Positions 11,010 through 24,600 of a stretch of 64,000 bases of DNA are shown one piece after another. Source of the stretch: Piscicola geometra (Eukaryota > Annelida > Clitellata > Hirudinida > Piscicolidae); assembly GCA_943735955.1 (NCBI GenBank), contig OX030957.1, positions 7,487,757 through 7,551,756 on the forward strand, written 5' to 3'. Position numbers and translations under genes: made by a program. The first letter of the stretch is position 1. Each line of letters begins with the position of its first letter. Under the pieces are notes generated by a model, which ran no database searches, was not told the DNA's origin, and was given only the letters and a program-made list of their open reading frames with translations.

Positions 11010-13542
11010 ATTGCGTCGTAATAAGTCGCAACAAATCAATAAAATAAGTAATTAATTGATTTCGGTTGTATATATTAAGTTTAGTTTCATTATTTCTGAA
11101 CTCATTTGTATTCTAGGACTATTTGATTTAATACTGAATACTTTTCCATTGAAAAATTCTTCTCACAGGTTCGTACGTTCCTCTTAAACCAAAAAAATAG
11201 AAACAGTTTTCTATGTTAAAAGAAAAGCTATTTAAGTAGAAAAAATCGTTAAAGTCTTTTTTATTTTAAAAAATCTAAATTAATTCTTTGAGTCATTATT
11301 TAAGAATTTTCAACTTCGAAAAAAAATTTTCATTAAAATTTTATTAAATTAATTATGAGTTTTATAAATTTATGTTTTTCTTAAAAAACCGAATTCTTAG
11401 AAATGGAATAAAAAGCCTTCATATTTTTTCATAAAAATTTATTTTCTAAAAAAGTTTACAATTTTTCTAATGAATACTGATTTTACTGCTAAAATTTTTA
11501 TAATAATTCTATTCTTTTGAAAATTAAAAAAATACCATCATAAAAAATAAATTAATAAATTATAATTAACAAATAAACGTTCTTAGATTTTGTATTGTAA
11601 TCTCATCCAACACGGTTGATCATTGTTCTTACCACCAGCATTGTAACAGCACAGAACAATGATAATTATGCGAACTTTCTAGCCGGCTCAGTTTTCAATG
11701 TCACACAAACCTCCATCAATTGTTCAACTACGCGAGCATTGTTTCTTCCAGACTACCTACAAGGCATTAAACTTTATTTTATCAAATATATTTCAAATGT
11801 ATGAATTATTCGTTTCGTGAGACACTTGCATTTGGAAACGGCATTACCCAAGCAAACTATTAGTTCGGATTAAATGGCAAAATTTTAGCTTTATGTTGCC
11901 TCTTCCAAAGTCTTAGAATTAATATCCAAGGTTCTTTAAGTGCATAATATTTAAATAACCTCTCGGATTTCATAGAATTCATTCTATAACAATATTTTGA
12001 GCATTCCTTTCCAGTTGAAAGTATACTTTTGTCTATATAAAAATATTATTATAAATATATGATTTATTAATCAATAAATGAAAATTATTTCGTTTTTTTT
12101 AAAATTTGTATTTTAAATATATTTGATCTAAAATCAATAATAAAGAAAATTTAACTTAAAAATCCCACGAATTTTTCGATTTAAAAAAATGATTAATTCG
12201 GTCATAAAATTTTTAGAACTTTTTCAAAAAGAAAAAATTAATGATTAGAGTTTTAGAAAATAAATCATTTTTTAAATCATATTAATTAAAAATCTAAAAC
12301 AAATATTATTATTTTTAATACTTGATTTAATATTTTAAATCTTTATACTCAATAATAAAAAATAATAAACTTTAAAAATAACAAAAAAATTAAATAAATA
12401 AAAAGAATTAGTATAATTCCAAGGAAACAGTGACAATTACAATAAAACTAAAAAAAGTTTACATAATTGAATGAATCTTTTTTTTTTCAAAATTACCATT
12501 CATTAAAATTACAGAATGGAAATCCGAATAAAAAAGACGGTGTTAACAAAAATTCTGTTTAGTCGTGTCGTCTACCTTCTATAAATAACCCCATTCACTT
12601 CGTATTTTTCATGCATGAAGTGAGATTAAGGAATGTCGTATCTTTACTTGGATATTAAAAGGGTTTTAATAAAATTGCCTATATTACCTAGTCATTATCT
12701 TTGATCCATACCAATTATATGTTAGTTGTTATGCAAATTATTGATTAATTCCCGCTCTTTTTTAAATAGTTATGCATTTGTTGTTTAACATAGAACTCCT
12801 TCATACTTGTATCATACTTTTTTATTCTATTCAGGAAATGCTTGTTTTTAAATGCTGAAGAATAAAAATTATTAACGCAATTTGCAAATCTTTCGCTCTA
12901 GTGTGGTAGAACACTGAACCGGAAATCTCATTAACATTCAATTATTTTTTAATGAATCAGAATCGAGACTCATTTTGAAAGCTATAAAACTGAATAAAAA
13001 AATTAATTAACTTGTAGACCTATTGTTGAAATAAGGATTTTTTTTATATATTTTTGCATATTATTAATCTGATTTTTATTTGATTCAATTTATTTGCTTG
13101 GTATTCATTAAAGTCATCACATATGGGAAGGTTAGAGTAAGAGTTGGAATTAAACACTATTCAAAGGTGGGGTTGGATTTAAGGTTAAATGCCATTCAAA
13201 TGGGTGAAGATTTCAATGAGTGACGACAGCTCAACTCTCAATTGGAAATTATTTTCTTCAATTATTCTTTCATAGTTTATATCATTTAAATTTTAGTGAT
13301 TTTCACTGATTTTGTTTTGAAAAAAAGTGAAAGTTCAAAAAGTTACTAATCGTGCAGTTTAGGTTAAATACGTTTTTTTGAACGTAAAAAGATTTTTTAA
13401 AATTCAATATGCTTGTTCAAACAATAAATACTGTTTATTTTTGTTTTTATAGTTTAACATAGGAATAATTAAAAAATATTTGTTTATTAAAATTCATTTT
13501 TCATAAAAAACTCTTTCACTAATTTCAATCAGGTATTCAACA

Positions 13543-16500
13543 ATGAAAACTTTAACGCCAAAGCTGTCTTTCCTCCTTATATTTCTTCTTTTCGGCCTCA
13601 GTCTTACAAATGGTTTGAAATTATTTGTAAAAATATTTTTTAAGTAAAAATAAATCTATATTTTACTATTTAATAAATACTTTCAAAACCTTGAATGAGT
13701 AAATAATTTACAAAAACTATACAATGCAAAGGATCATGCGTGTACCAAAGCGACATAGTGTTTGTGGTGGATCACAGTGGCAGCATCACTGACAACAACC
13801 CAGCCAATAGATCCTGGGACAATTGGCAGTTGATGAAAGACTTCATGGTCAGAATTGTCGAAAACACAAACGTCTCATTCGACGGACTCCACGTGGGACT
13901 GATTACTTTTGGAAACGTGGGCATTCAGCGATTCCCACTCAACAAATACTATACCGTCAACGAAGTTAAAAGTGCCATCGAAGCTCTTCCATCTGGCAAT
14001 GGTGAAACGAACATGTACGCGGGCCTGGTGCAAATGAGGGCTCTTTTTTCGGAACGCTTGGGTGGAAGACCATGGGTCAAGAAACTGGCCATATTGCTGA
14101 CCGACGGCAAGGCTAACGTCAACGTTGAGTTGACTATCCCTGAGGCTCAAAAAGCCTATTTAGAAGATGGAATCAGCATAATTGTGATCGGAATTACTGA
14201 CCAAATAGACGTTAATCAACTCAAAGAAGTTTCGTCGCCTCCTCAAAGATTCCAAGAAACGTATTGGACCAGTCCTGACTTCAAGTCCCTCTCTAATGTC
14301 ATCGACTCAGTGCAAACGAAAACCTGTAAACAAGATAAAGTTGTTTATGATGGTAAGTGTTCACCCAGGTTTTTAAATATAAAATTACAAATAGGAAAAA
14401 CTTTGCAAATATTTTAACGCTTTCTCAGTGCTTATAAATTTTATAAATGCATTCACATTTACTCTTTTGAAAAATAATCAATTTTTACTTAACTTTAAAT
14501 ATTTATTTAATTTTCAGCATGCTACCAGAGAGAAATAGTTCTGGCATTCACTTTCCCCGATGACATCAATAATTGGAACTACCTCAAGATATTCATAACA
14601 GATTTCATTTCCTATTACTTGCCTATTAACCCTGATGGAGTGAGAGTTTCAATAGTGATTTTCAACTATTACACTGTGACTGTTCAAATCCCACTGTCCC
14701 AGTACACAAACGAGGAGCAACTTAAAGCCGCAATTAACTCAATTCCTTTCAAAAGAGAAACCCAAGGAAATCCGGCTATTCTCATGAACCAGATAAACAA
14801 CTTGGTTTTCAATCAAGGCAGAAATGTGCAAAAAACGTTAATTCTTTTTATGGGCTATGCTCTTCTCAACAAGGCGGAAGTCTTCAAGGCAGCTAACGAT
14901 CTGGCTGTCCAGGGAATCAGCATTGTCGCCTTCGATATCATCAGCGCTTTTTCACTGACTGATCTAAGACAAATAGGTTCGAGGTTACAAAACAACATAC
15001 AAACCATCAGCTACATCTCGCTTCAAAGCAAACTGCTTCAGCTTGGAAGCGTAGTTTGTGGAGCTCAAAGCGGTATGTAATAAACTAATAGTTATTAAAT
15101 TGTTTACTGATTAATAAAACTTTAGCAAACTTTTTTAGCCCAAAAGTTACCATCGTAAAAAATTATTTAGCGGTTACATGTCCAAGAAAGGCTGACTTGG
15201 TGTTGTTGCTGGACGAGTCGACGAGTATTGTTGCTTCATCGGGATTCAACGCCAACTGGGAAACGATCAAAACTTTTGCAGCTTCCATTGCAGATTCTTT
15301 TCCTGTTTCCGCCGACCTGACAAGGATAGGAATGGTAAAGTTCAGCACGCAAGCAAACACTAATGAGCAGATTTTTCTCAACAGCTACTACACCAACACT
15401 CAAATTAAAACTTCCATCTTGAATCTCGAAATAAAAGGTGGAGAAACCAACATTGCAGACGCGCTGAGAAAGGGTAGACGTTTGTTTGACGTTGCAGTTG
15501 GAGGCAGGAGAGATGTCCCTCACATAATCATTCTCTTGACCGATGGCCAGGCTAACAGAGATGCTGACCAAACCCTCATTGAAGCCAATACAACAAAAAG
15601 GGAAAATATAACAATCTATACCATTGGAGTCACCAACCAGGTAGACGAGGCACAACTCAAGGCTATTGCTTCTTCCCCCTTCGAGACGCATTACTTTTAT
15701 GCCAGTGATTTCAACAAATTGAATTCTATTCTTTTGGACTTGGTCGAAAAATCTTGCAGCAGTGCTCAAACAGTTTCAACTACGCCACGACCAACTACTA
15801 CAACCACTACAACCACTACAACAAGACCCCCAACTACTACTACTACAACAACTACTACGACAAGACCCCCAACTACTACAACAACTACTACAACTACTAC
15901 TACTACTACAACTACTACTACAACCACAACTACTATAACTACAACTACTACCACAACAACCACAACTACTACAACAACTACAACAACAACTACTACAACT
16001 ACTACAACGATTACCACTAGAACCCCGGTAGCAACACTAAACCCAAGTAAGTGAAGTTATATAAAGTGTTCATAATTTTCGAATATTCAAAAGTTTTGAT
16101 TGTTAAATACTATTGTAAAAAATATATGATACAGTTTCAATTTTTATAAATAGTTGAAGTTTAATAAAAAAATCTTTTCCAATTTTCCCAGTTCCTACTG
16201 CTAATTGCGCAAAGAAGACTGATGTGGTATTCATTGTACACAGGTCAACCAACATTCGCTATGACTTTTATCAAAACTACGTCATCCAACTCCTCAAAGA
16301 CACCGTCACTAAGTTCAGCATCGACAACAAAGACACTCAAGTCTCTGTCATAACCTTCAGCACTAGCGCAAAGGTAGAGTTTTATCTCAACAACTACACA
16401 ACCCAAGCCACCGCCGTCAGTGCTATCGGCAAAATCTCATATGATGGCTATGGAACTGATCTCGCTTCGGCTTTAACTCTCGCTAGAACTATTTTCGTCA

Positions 16501-19500
16501 AAGAAAATGGAGCGAGAATCAACGACCCTACCGTCTGGAAGATCGCCATTGTTGTTCTCAATTACAAGACCGACAGTGAGACGAACTCGTTGAGAGAGGC
16601 TGAGAACCTCAAGCAGTTAGGCGTCAGGATTTTCACTGTGGGATCTGGCACTATCTTGAACATCTATGAGCTTGCTGCTATAGCTAACTACCCCATCACC
16701 AATAATATGGTCATGGTCAATAGTGCCATAGACCTGATTACGCTGGCTGAGCCCCTCAAACGATTTGCATGCAGTGGTGGGTGTTTGGTTGTTCATAAAA
16801 TGCATAGTTTATTTTTTAAATATTTTAATTCTAATAGATGCAAATTTTTTAAAAATTTGCAATAAAGTTTTATTATTAATATAATTAAAACATGGAAAAA
16901 GAAAAACACAACTATCGTTCTATCTACCTTTCACACTTACGCTGATCTGCATTATAATATCTCAACTTTGAATTGTCTGCAGACGACATCAACTGTCTCA
17001 CGAACCCCTGTACCAATGGAGGCACTTGCATTGACATCGGCAATCAGGTGATTTGCCATTGTAGGCCGGGAAGCTCTGGACCAAACTGCACTGGATGTAT
17101 GGACGTTCAATTGAATAATTCTGTTACTTTAATAACTTTTTCAATATATTATTCCAAAAATTTAAATTTACAATTTAAATAAACAATAAAGTTTTTACAT
17201 ATTTTCATTTAGTCGTTAGGTGTCTGTATTTTTTTCTCTATTTTCATCCTAATCAAATAGGTCCTTTTGTGCTGAAGATGAAAACTAACTACCCATAAAA
17301 CGCTATAATTGCATTAAAAAATTATTTGTGAGTTTAAAAATAAATAACTTATAATTGTTTTAAAAAATCTCGCAGCATGTCAGAGTGGCGTAGACGTGGT
17401 GTTTATACTTGACACCTCAAGAGGCATCGGCATGTTGAACTTCCTCAAAGTCATCAACTTCGTGTACCACATCATTCAGAACCTCGACATCGACAGCTCA
17501 ACCAACGACGCTAGCAGAAGCCGAGTTGGTGTTTTGACGTACGACGGCAGTGGAGCGGTGGTGCAATTCCACCTCAGCAGATACACCAGAAAGGAAGACC
17601 TTCTGCTGGCTCTGAGTGTGCCCTTCAACTCGGGAAATAATGCTGGACTTAAAACTGCCCTTGAGTGAGTAGTTTTCAGTTCATGCACTGTTCAAATTGT
17701 ATTATTCGAAAGTTCATTATATAAGTTTGAATATTCAGAGCGATTAATAAATCTTCGATAAATTATATAATTTATTTTTTATTTATATAAATGTTATATT
17801 TTAAAAATCCTTTCAGGGTTGTAAAGAACACAATGTTTACAGTGCAGAATGGTGATAGGCCTAACGTACCTAACCACGTTGTAGTGATATCTGATGGAGA
17901 CTACCCAGAGAGCGAGGATTACCTGTTGGAACTGTGGAGAACCTCGATGCTATTAAGAGATGCAAACATTTATATTCAAGCGGTTCGTTTGAACACTTAA
18001 AGATTTTATTGGTATTGTATTTAAATACTATTTTAAAAGTTAACAGCTTCGAAAAATAATCAATGTCAAACACTTTATTAATCTCCAGGTTGTTCTAGAA
18101 GAAAACTTCTACGCGTCAGATCAAATGGAAGCCATAACGACTAACGGTGACGTCAACGTACTGTGTGTCAAAGGATACAATTATTTGAACCCGAATGTCC
18201 AATTCGTCAGCGACCGACTTTGCTCTAGTTAGTGTTCACACTCATTGAATAATTTCAACATAATTCTTTAAAATAATTTATTAAACAAATAAAAGTGCAT
18301 ATGCTTTTCTAAAAAAATAATTTCATGCATTTAACATAATACGAAACTCATATATTATTATTTTTTCTCATGTCATGACTTATTTCAACATTTTTCTTTT
18401 CAGACAAAAACTACTGCGCCCAGTCTCCATGCTTCAACGGAGCGTCATGCAAAGCCGACTTGGGCGCATATGAGTGTGGGCCCTGCCCTCCCAACACATC
18501 AGGCACTAACTGCGAGAAATGTGAGAAAGAATTTTTATAAGACTCTGAAAATGTGTTTTTAGTCATTTTTAAGTTTTCAATTAATGGCTACGATAGTTCG
18601 CTAAACAGACTTTTATGTTAATTAATAAATTTATTTAATTTTATATTATTATTAATTTAATGAATGTTAAAAAAACTAATGAATCAACAATACTTTTTCA
18701 GCTTGTACTGGTGTGGTGGACTTGACGATCGTAATAGCTAGTGGTGACTTGGTGCATCGAGAACGGTTCCCTCTCTTGCAAGAATTTGCCATTGATATTG
18801 TGGAGGAGTTAGACATCGCAGCAGACAGAACCAGAGTAGCGGTAGTTTACTGGGCTCAAACTGCCGTACTAGCCTTCGGCTTGAACTCATACTTCGACAA
18901 GTACGACATCCAACGAGCCATCAAGCTGCAGACCCGATACTTGGGCGGTGGCAACAACATTCTGAGTGCACTAGATCTCGTGCAACAGACAGTGTTTCAA
19001 CCGAATGCAGGAGACAGGCCTGATGCGAAGAATATTGTACTTTTAATCACAAACGGACCTTCGTCTGTGAACCAAGCACGAACCATTCCTGCAGCCATAC
19101 AATTGAGAACCAACGGGGTTTTGGTGATTCCTATTGCTCTGGAGTCTCAGATGAACAGCTCCGTAGAGATGTGGAGCATGGCTTCCAATCCAAAACTATC
19201 AAATCTTTTGAAGGTTGACTTTTTTAAAGATCTGCCTTCGAAAGTACCTACTGTTCTCAGAGCCATATGCAATGGTAGGATTTATTTTTACTTTTTTTAT
19301 ATAGTTTTATTAATTAAAAATTGATTGAAGAACACTTGATTTTTGAAATTAATTTTGCTAAAATTCTAAAAACACCAATATTACTTTCAGTTTTTGGCAT
19401 TAAATAGAATATTTCGATACAGACTTCAACGAATGTAGTGTCAGCAACTGCAACAACCAAGGGACTTGCATAGATATGTACAACACCTACCAATGCACTT

Positions 19501-20387
19501 GCAACCCTCCCAGAACTGGAGAAAACTGCTTACAAGGTATTCTTAATTTTGGAATAATAAACGATTAAATTTTGTTAAATTATTTAAACCAAAAGTAGTT
19601 TTTTTGATAATTATTCGCTTTAATAAATTCTGAGACTTGAAAGTATTGTATTTTTCTTATATTGTATTAAATATTTCTACAAATAATTTGATAAATAAAT
19701 TAAATATTTTAAAATTAATTAAACTTTTTTTGTTTCATTAATTGTTAAATAATATTTATTTTAATAAAAATTAATTAGCGAGTTTCAACATTTATAATTT
19801 CTAAAACTATTAATGTTATTTCTTCAGTGTTCACAAAAACAGTTGACGTGGTGATAATACTGGACGTGTCTTGGAGTTTGGAAGAGGAATACTTCAAAAG
19901 TTTGTTGCTCGTGAAGGAGATCATCTACGGCCTTCCCACTGACAACGGCCTAGCCCGTATCGGAGTCATTGCCTTCTCAACAGACGTCTTGACTCAGAGT
20001 TTCTTGAGCCAAGTGATGACCCCCAAAACCCGCTTGATCGACTTGGTTGACTTCTACCGAGAAATTGGAAAGACCAACACTCCAGCGGCCTTTGACGCCT
20101 TCTTGAACTTGCAGTTTCAACAAAATGGAGACAGACCAAACGTTCCGAACTTTGTCGTCGTGATCACCGATGGAAACTCGAACATAAACCCAGAACAAAC
20201 CATTCCTAAGGCTAATCAAATCAAGAGTTTCAACAACACCGTGTTTTCCATCGCCACTGGCGACGACTGGGGCATGAATGAACTCAGAGGCATCGCATCT
20301 TCAAACGATCACATTCTATACCTCTCCAAAACCGCTTTGGCATCAGACGTTGCGAGAGATCTTCTCAACAAAATATCGCAAGCTTAG
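13543..20387 (+). CDS. Secreted multi-vWA/EGF protein, 7 vWA + 3 EGF domains
   Basis: Thirteen exons joined in consistent phase: 13543-13612, 13732-14352, 14518-15072, 15171-16046, 16192-16776, 16983-17096, 17376-17664, 17817-17982, 18089-18227, 18404-18520, 18702-19274, 19423-19536 and 19828-20387, about 1,592 aa. Order: signal peptide (1-23, hydrophobic core [14 protein letters not shown]), vWA1 (24-230), vWA2 (231-415), vWA3 (416-~610), Thr-rich linker (~616-699), vWA4 (708-902), EGF1 (903-940), vWA5 (941-1138), EGF2, vWA6 (1178-1368), EGF3, vWA7 (1407-1592). Complete MIDAS patterns (DxSxS, Thr, Asp) are visible in vWA1 (DHSGS), vWA3 (DESTS) and vWA7 (DVSWS). vWA2, 4, 5 and 6 have lost key residues. 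Ten of 12 introns are phase 1 at domain edges; the two inside vWA5 are phases 2 and 0. It is likely an extracellular matrix or mucus adhesion protein of the matrilin/collagen-VI type (inference). AATAAA lies at 21253. Confidence 0.9.
15772..16020 (+). repeat. Coding (ACN)n tract: Thr-rich mucin-like linker
   Basis: About 83 codons, nearly all ACT/ACA/ACC with a few Pro, Arg and Ile, lie in frame inside exon 4 of the vWA/EGF gene. The encoded linker follows vWA3 and would be a dense O-glycosylation target (family knowledge of Thr-rich stalks). The triplet nature makes it prone to length change without frameshift. Confidence 0.95.
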
Positions 20388-21629
20388 TTGCGAGAAAGAT
20401 AGTTAAAGTTTTGCCTTTTGTGTTTTGTTGGTAAACTAATCTTTCTGTTTTTTTAATCTTTTTTTTGACATGGTGAACATGGAAACGGAAATTCTCCAAT
20501 ATTCTGGCAATAGAAAACTTGCCGTGTGAAATCGTTAGTTTTCAAAAGATGTAATTATAATGAAACCCCACGTTTTAATTACTTTTTTTTTCTTGTCATT
20601 TCTATTTATTTATGTTTGTTATTTTTTTTCAAGCTTTTAATACTTTTGATATTTTAAATGTATTATTACAACTTATTAACGTTTATAAACTACTTCTAAA
20701 TACGTGTTTTGAACTAATGACAATTACATCATGTTAAACTCTATACTTGATAGCATTCGCTGCTTAAACATCAAGTTTTCAATTATGTGTTATATATGCA
20801 ATTCGAAACTCCGTTGTAGACTTACATTTTTGTATATATAGGCCGTGGATCACTGTTTATAAATTATTTTCATTCTTTTTTCTCAAAATAATCCAAAAAC
20901 AAGTAATTAAAGAAAAATTGACGTTTGAAATGCTATTAAATGAAGTTGTATTATTTACACAAGCGTTACCTTTTAATAACTTCTAAACATATAAAGAAAT
21001 ATTTTAATTAAATGAAAAATACATAATGAAAATTATTATGATCAATACCAGACAAAAATGCATTTTAAAAATAATTGTAAGTTAACTATTTTTTATATAT
21101 TATGAATGTTCTAAAAGAATTTTCAATTGTTATAAAAATTATTCGGAGTATTTGTATATGTAATTTGAAATTATTAAAATTTCATGCTATAGTAATATAT
21201 TACGTTGATAAAGCTAGTAAGAACTGAATGTGTGATTTTAAATTATTAATACAATAAATTTCAAAAATCAAGTGAAATCACATTAATGACCATCTGCAAT
21301 ACTAACTTTTTATCACAAAGTTCAACGTTCGTTTGAACGACCTAGGCGTTAATTCAATTTTATCTTCAGCTTTGAGTTGATGAGTAATGAAAGTTGGCGC
21401 ATTGAAATAATATTCATGCAAAAACAGAAAAATCATCAAGTTAAAAAACCGTGATGTTGATGTATTTTTGGAATGTCGAAAGCTTTTGGCGACATAAATC
21501 TTTGAACCTGTCAAACGACCTATTTTTTCCTACTTAAAACTTCCAAAAGCCTAAAAATATACATGATAAATAAAATAGTAACTAACACTATTCACATTTT
21601 TTCATACTTTCTCATAGCATCTTGAGAAG
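20388..21629. other. Convergent intergenic region / 3' UTRs
   Basis: AT-rich space between two tail-to-tail genes. It holds the probable 3' UTR of the plus-strand vWA/EGF gene, with AATAAA at 21253-21258 about 870 bases past the stop. I see no further gene. Confidence 0.6.
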
Positions 21630-24600
21630 TTAATCATCGACACTTCTGCCATTGAAGAGTAACATGGCCATTTGGGACCTGCTAGCCAACGCATTTCTTT
21701 TCGTCTCAAAGCATTTCCAGTCACTTTTGAAGCACTTGAAAGTGTCGACCGAAACTCTAAGGGCCGAGTCGACTGCTCTCAAGACATTCCTTGAGTGGTC
21801 CAGCATGAACATTTCGTATAGGCTTTCAACTTCTTCACCTCTGTCGAACACCTCTTCTCTCGCATGCAGATAATCCGAAAGGTAGAAGCTCGAGTGGGCA
21901 AAGAAGCCGTTTCGATAATGGCCTGACTTTTGATTGATGAGAATCGACGGGTAGAAAGTGGGTTCATCTTGCACCAGGTTTGATTGGAAGGCCCAGAAAG
22001 CGACTGGGAAGTAGACTTGGAAGGCACGAATGGTGCTCATGCGCACGTGGTTGATGTAGTCGACCTTCAGCTCCATGCCCAGAGAACACATTGCTATCAG
22101 TGTGTTGTGAGACAACTTTGTTGAAATGTCGTCTAAAACGTGAAATAGCAAAGTTTGATCACTTAGGCTACTTTTCACGTAAGTGTAGGTCATTCTGCCT
22201 TGATGTCCATGATTTCTTTGCGAGTTGTCGATTGTTGACTTTAGGTCTGAGTACACATCGTCTCCTTCATTCTGTGCATCTTCAAGCACCAAAACTACCA
22301 GCAACTCTGAGTTGTCTCTCGCATCTATGAGCTTTTCACAAACCAGTTTAACGAAGGCTGAGGCATCGTCTTTCATTTCATAAGTGACCACTAAAAGAAG
22401 CGTGACCCGGGTGCTTTCACTGACGTATGGAGTTGGGACCACTTCAACATCTCCTAAACCTTTGAAATAATGCGCCCTTTTTGTGAATACCTTGTTGTCG
22501 ATGGATCTTTCAAGCGAAAGATCTAGAATGTATTCTGCTCCTCTGGCAACGTCGAACCTTCTGTACCCGTTGATCAACTTCTTGAGAGTGATCGTGTTCA
22601 AGGAGTTCTTGTTAAAGTCGTTCAGCACAGCTTTCAAAACATTTTTTACATCTAACTTGTCTGAATCTGTGGTTTTTTGTTGCTCTTCTTTATTAATCTC
22701 ACGATGTCAACAGATATGATGAATTATACAAAAATCATATTTTTAACATCTTAAAATGGTGTGAACATTTTAAAAACAAACAGCAAGCTAACTTTAGTTT
22801 AAAAATATAAATTGAATGTTTTAACGGAAATTTTCAAAAGTGTGTTAAATACCCTTCAAAGGTTCGTAATTTTCGTCTAGTCGTTCGTGGTAAAGAGTGT
22901 TCTCAGTGAAGTACTGCCATTCCAGGAGATCAAACCTGTTGTCTGGTCTGGTTTTCGGCTGACTTCCTGCATAGATTTTTTATAATTTTGAGTTATTATC
23001 CTCATTAAAATGTCAAAACTTCATCTCATCAACCTCCCTACGAGCAGTGATTTTTATATTGTAACTTTCCAGCCTACCTAAAGGCCAGGTTAATGTCTTT
23101 CTGCCTGAAGGAGTGAAATCAAGAATGCCTGAACTTTGCTCCTCGAGCTCCTTCTCCTTCAAACGACACTTCTTCAGCTTCTTTTGGGCTAGCTGTCTGG
23201 TAGTGAGATTTTTATGGGACATTGATACCATTTACATAACTGAAATCATTGTCATCTTCAGGAATATTCTTGACACTTGAAAGCATCAAATTTATACCAC
23301 GCTCGTCATCACTCCCACTATCTTAATTAGATTTCCACTATCCTTTTCATCTCCACCCCTATCACTACCATTACTATCATCACCATCACTATCATCACCA
23401 TCACTATCATCACCATCACTATCATCACCATCACTATCATCACCATCACTATCATCACCATCACTATCATCACCATCACTATCATCACCATCACTATCAT
23501 CACCATCACTATCATCACCATCACTATCATCACCATCATTATCATCACCATCACTATCATCACCATCACTATCATCACCATCACCATCACTATCATCACC
23601 ATCACTATCATCACCATCACTATCATCACCATCACTATCATCACCATCACTATCATCACCATCATTATCATCACCATCACTATCATCACCATCACTATCA
23701 TCACCAACACTATCATCTCAATCACGATCACTATCATCTCAATCATCCTTATTTGCTATAGGCTAACAAAGGATTTCGCGGAAGCACCTGTGGATCAGAT
23801 AAAACTGTCTCTGGTGGCTGAGGTGAGTGATGCTGATAACATCGGATGGTGGCGGGAGGCTCTCCAGGTTCACTTGATTCCGACTTCTGTATTGCAGTTT
23901 CTTAAAAAAGTTTAACATTTTTTATAATTTAACATACATACTTGTGATGGGAAATTATTTTTATTTAAGTCTTATTTCAAGTCGTTAAAGCTCAAATTCG
24001 AAGAAGGAATTTTGCATACTAAACATGTTCGTTGCGGAAATCTTTGAAAAATATAACTTTATTTCTTTAATTTTATTAAAGAATTTATCTATTAAAATAC
24101 ATTACAGTAACACTAATTAACATGACTTCATGACGACATGAGCGCTCTTGAATTTGAAGAAAGAGCGCTATAGAAATCTATTTGATTGATTGATTGATTG
24201 ATTGACATGGCATGCATAAATAAATAAAATATTATTATAATTATTCTAAGTATATTTGAAAATTAATAAAGATTAACACAAAAATAATAAAATAATAATA
24301 AAATTAATGAGACTAAATGGAATGTTCTTTATCAAATGGGATTATTGTTATAAAGAAGTTTTGACGGGAGATCACAGAGTATCTTATTACGAAGTAAAAC
24401 TTTTTTTTAATGTTCATTTTGAAGTGAAGACTAAATACTTGTTGACAAAATTTAAATTTTGATTAAAGATATTTTATAAGTAGTTTAAAAATGTAAAGTA
24501 TAGCGCTTTATATTTATTAAAATAAAATAAGTAAAATTTTGTATTTCAAAAACGAAACCTTTAGAAAATGTATAGTTGAAAAATTTAATTGAAAAACAAC

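Larger units (their letters stand above)
3549..13542. other. 10-kb intergenic region rich in repeats
   Basis: Very AT-rich. It holds the nested SINE/TIR insertion (3970-5037), a decayed retrotransposon piece (6347-6500), a perfect 20-bp tandem array (7065-7144), a tRNA-like SINE head (7511-7580) and a small hairpin (10978-11009). Two weak open frames, at 10659-10898 and 11616-11804, have no recognisable family. Nothing else is supportable as a gene. Confidence 0.6.

Noticed and set aside
11616..11804. 62-aa frame with a signal-like start
   Set aside because: Composition is slightly exon-like, but no ATG start, no splice partner and no known motif; it may be a relic.
23338..23740. Possible CRISPR-like array
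   Set aside because: Head-to-tail satellite with no unique spacers, in an animal intron; the same holds for the arrays at 34138 and 45798.
23327..23746. 139-aa MVMIV-repeat reading frame
   Set aside because: Product of the 15-bp intronic minisatellite inside CHPF, with no other coding signals.
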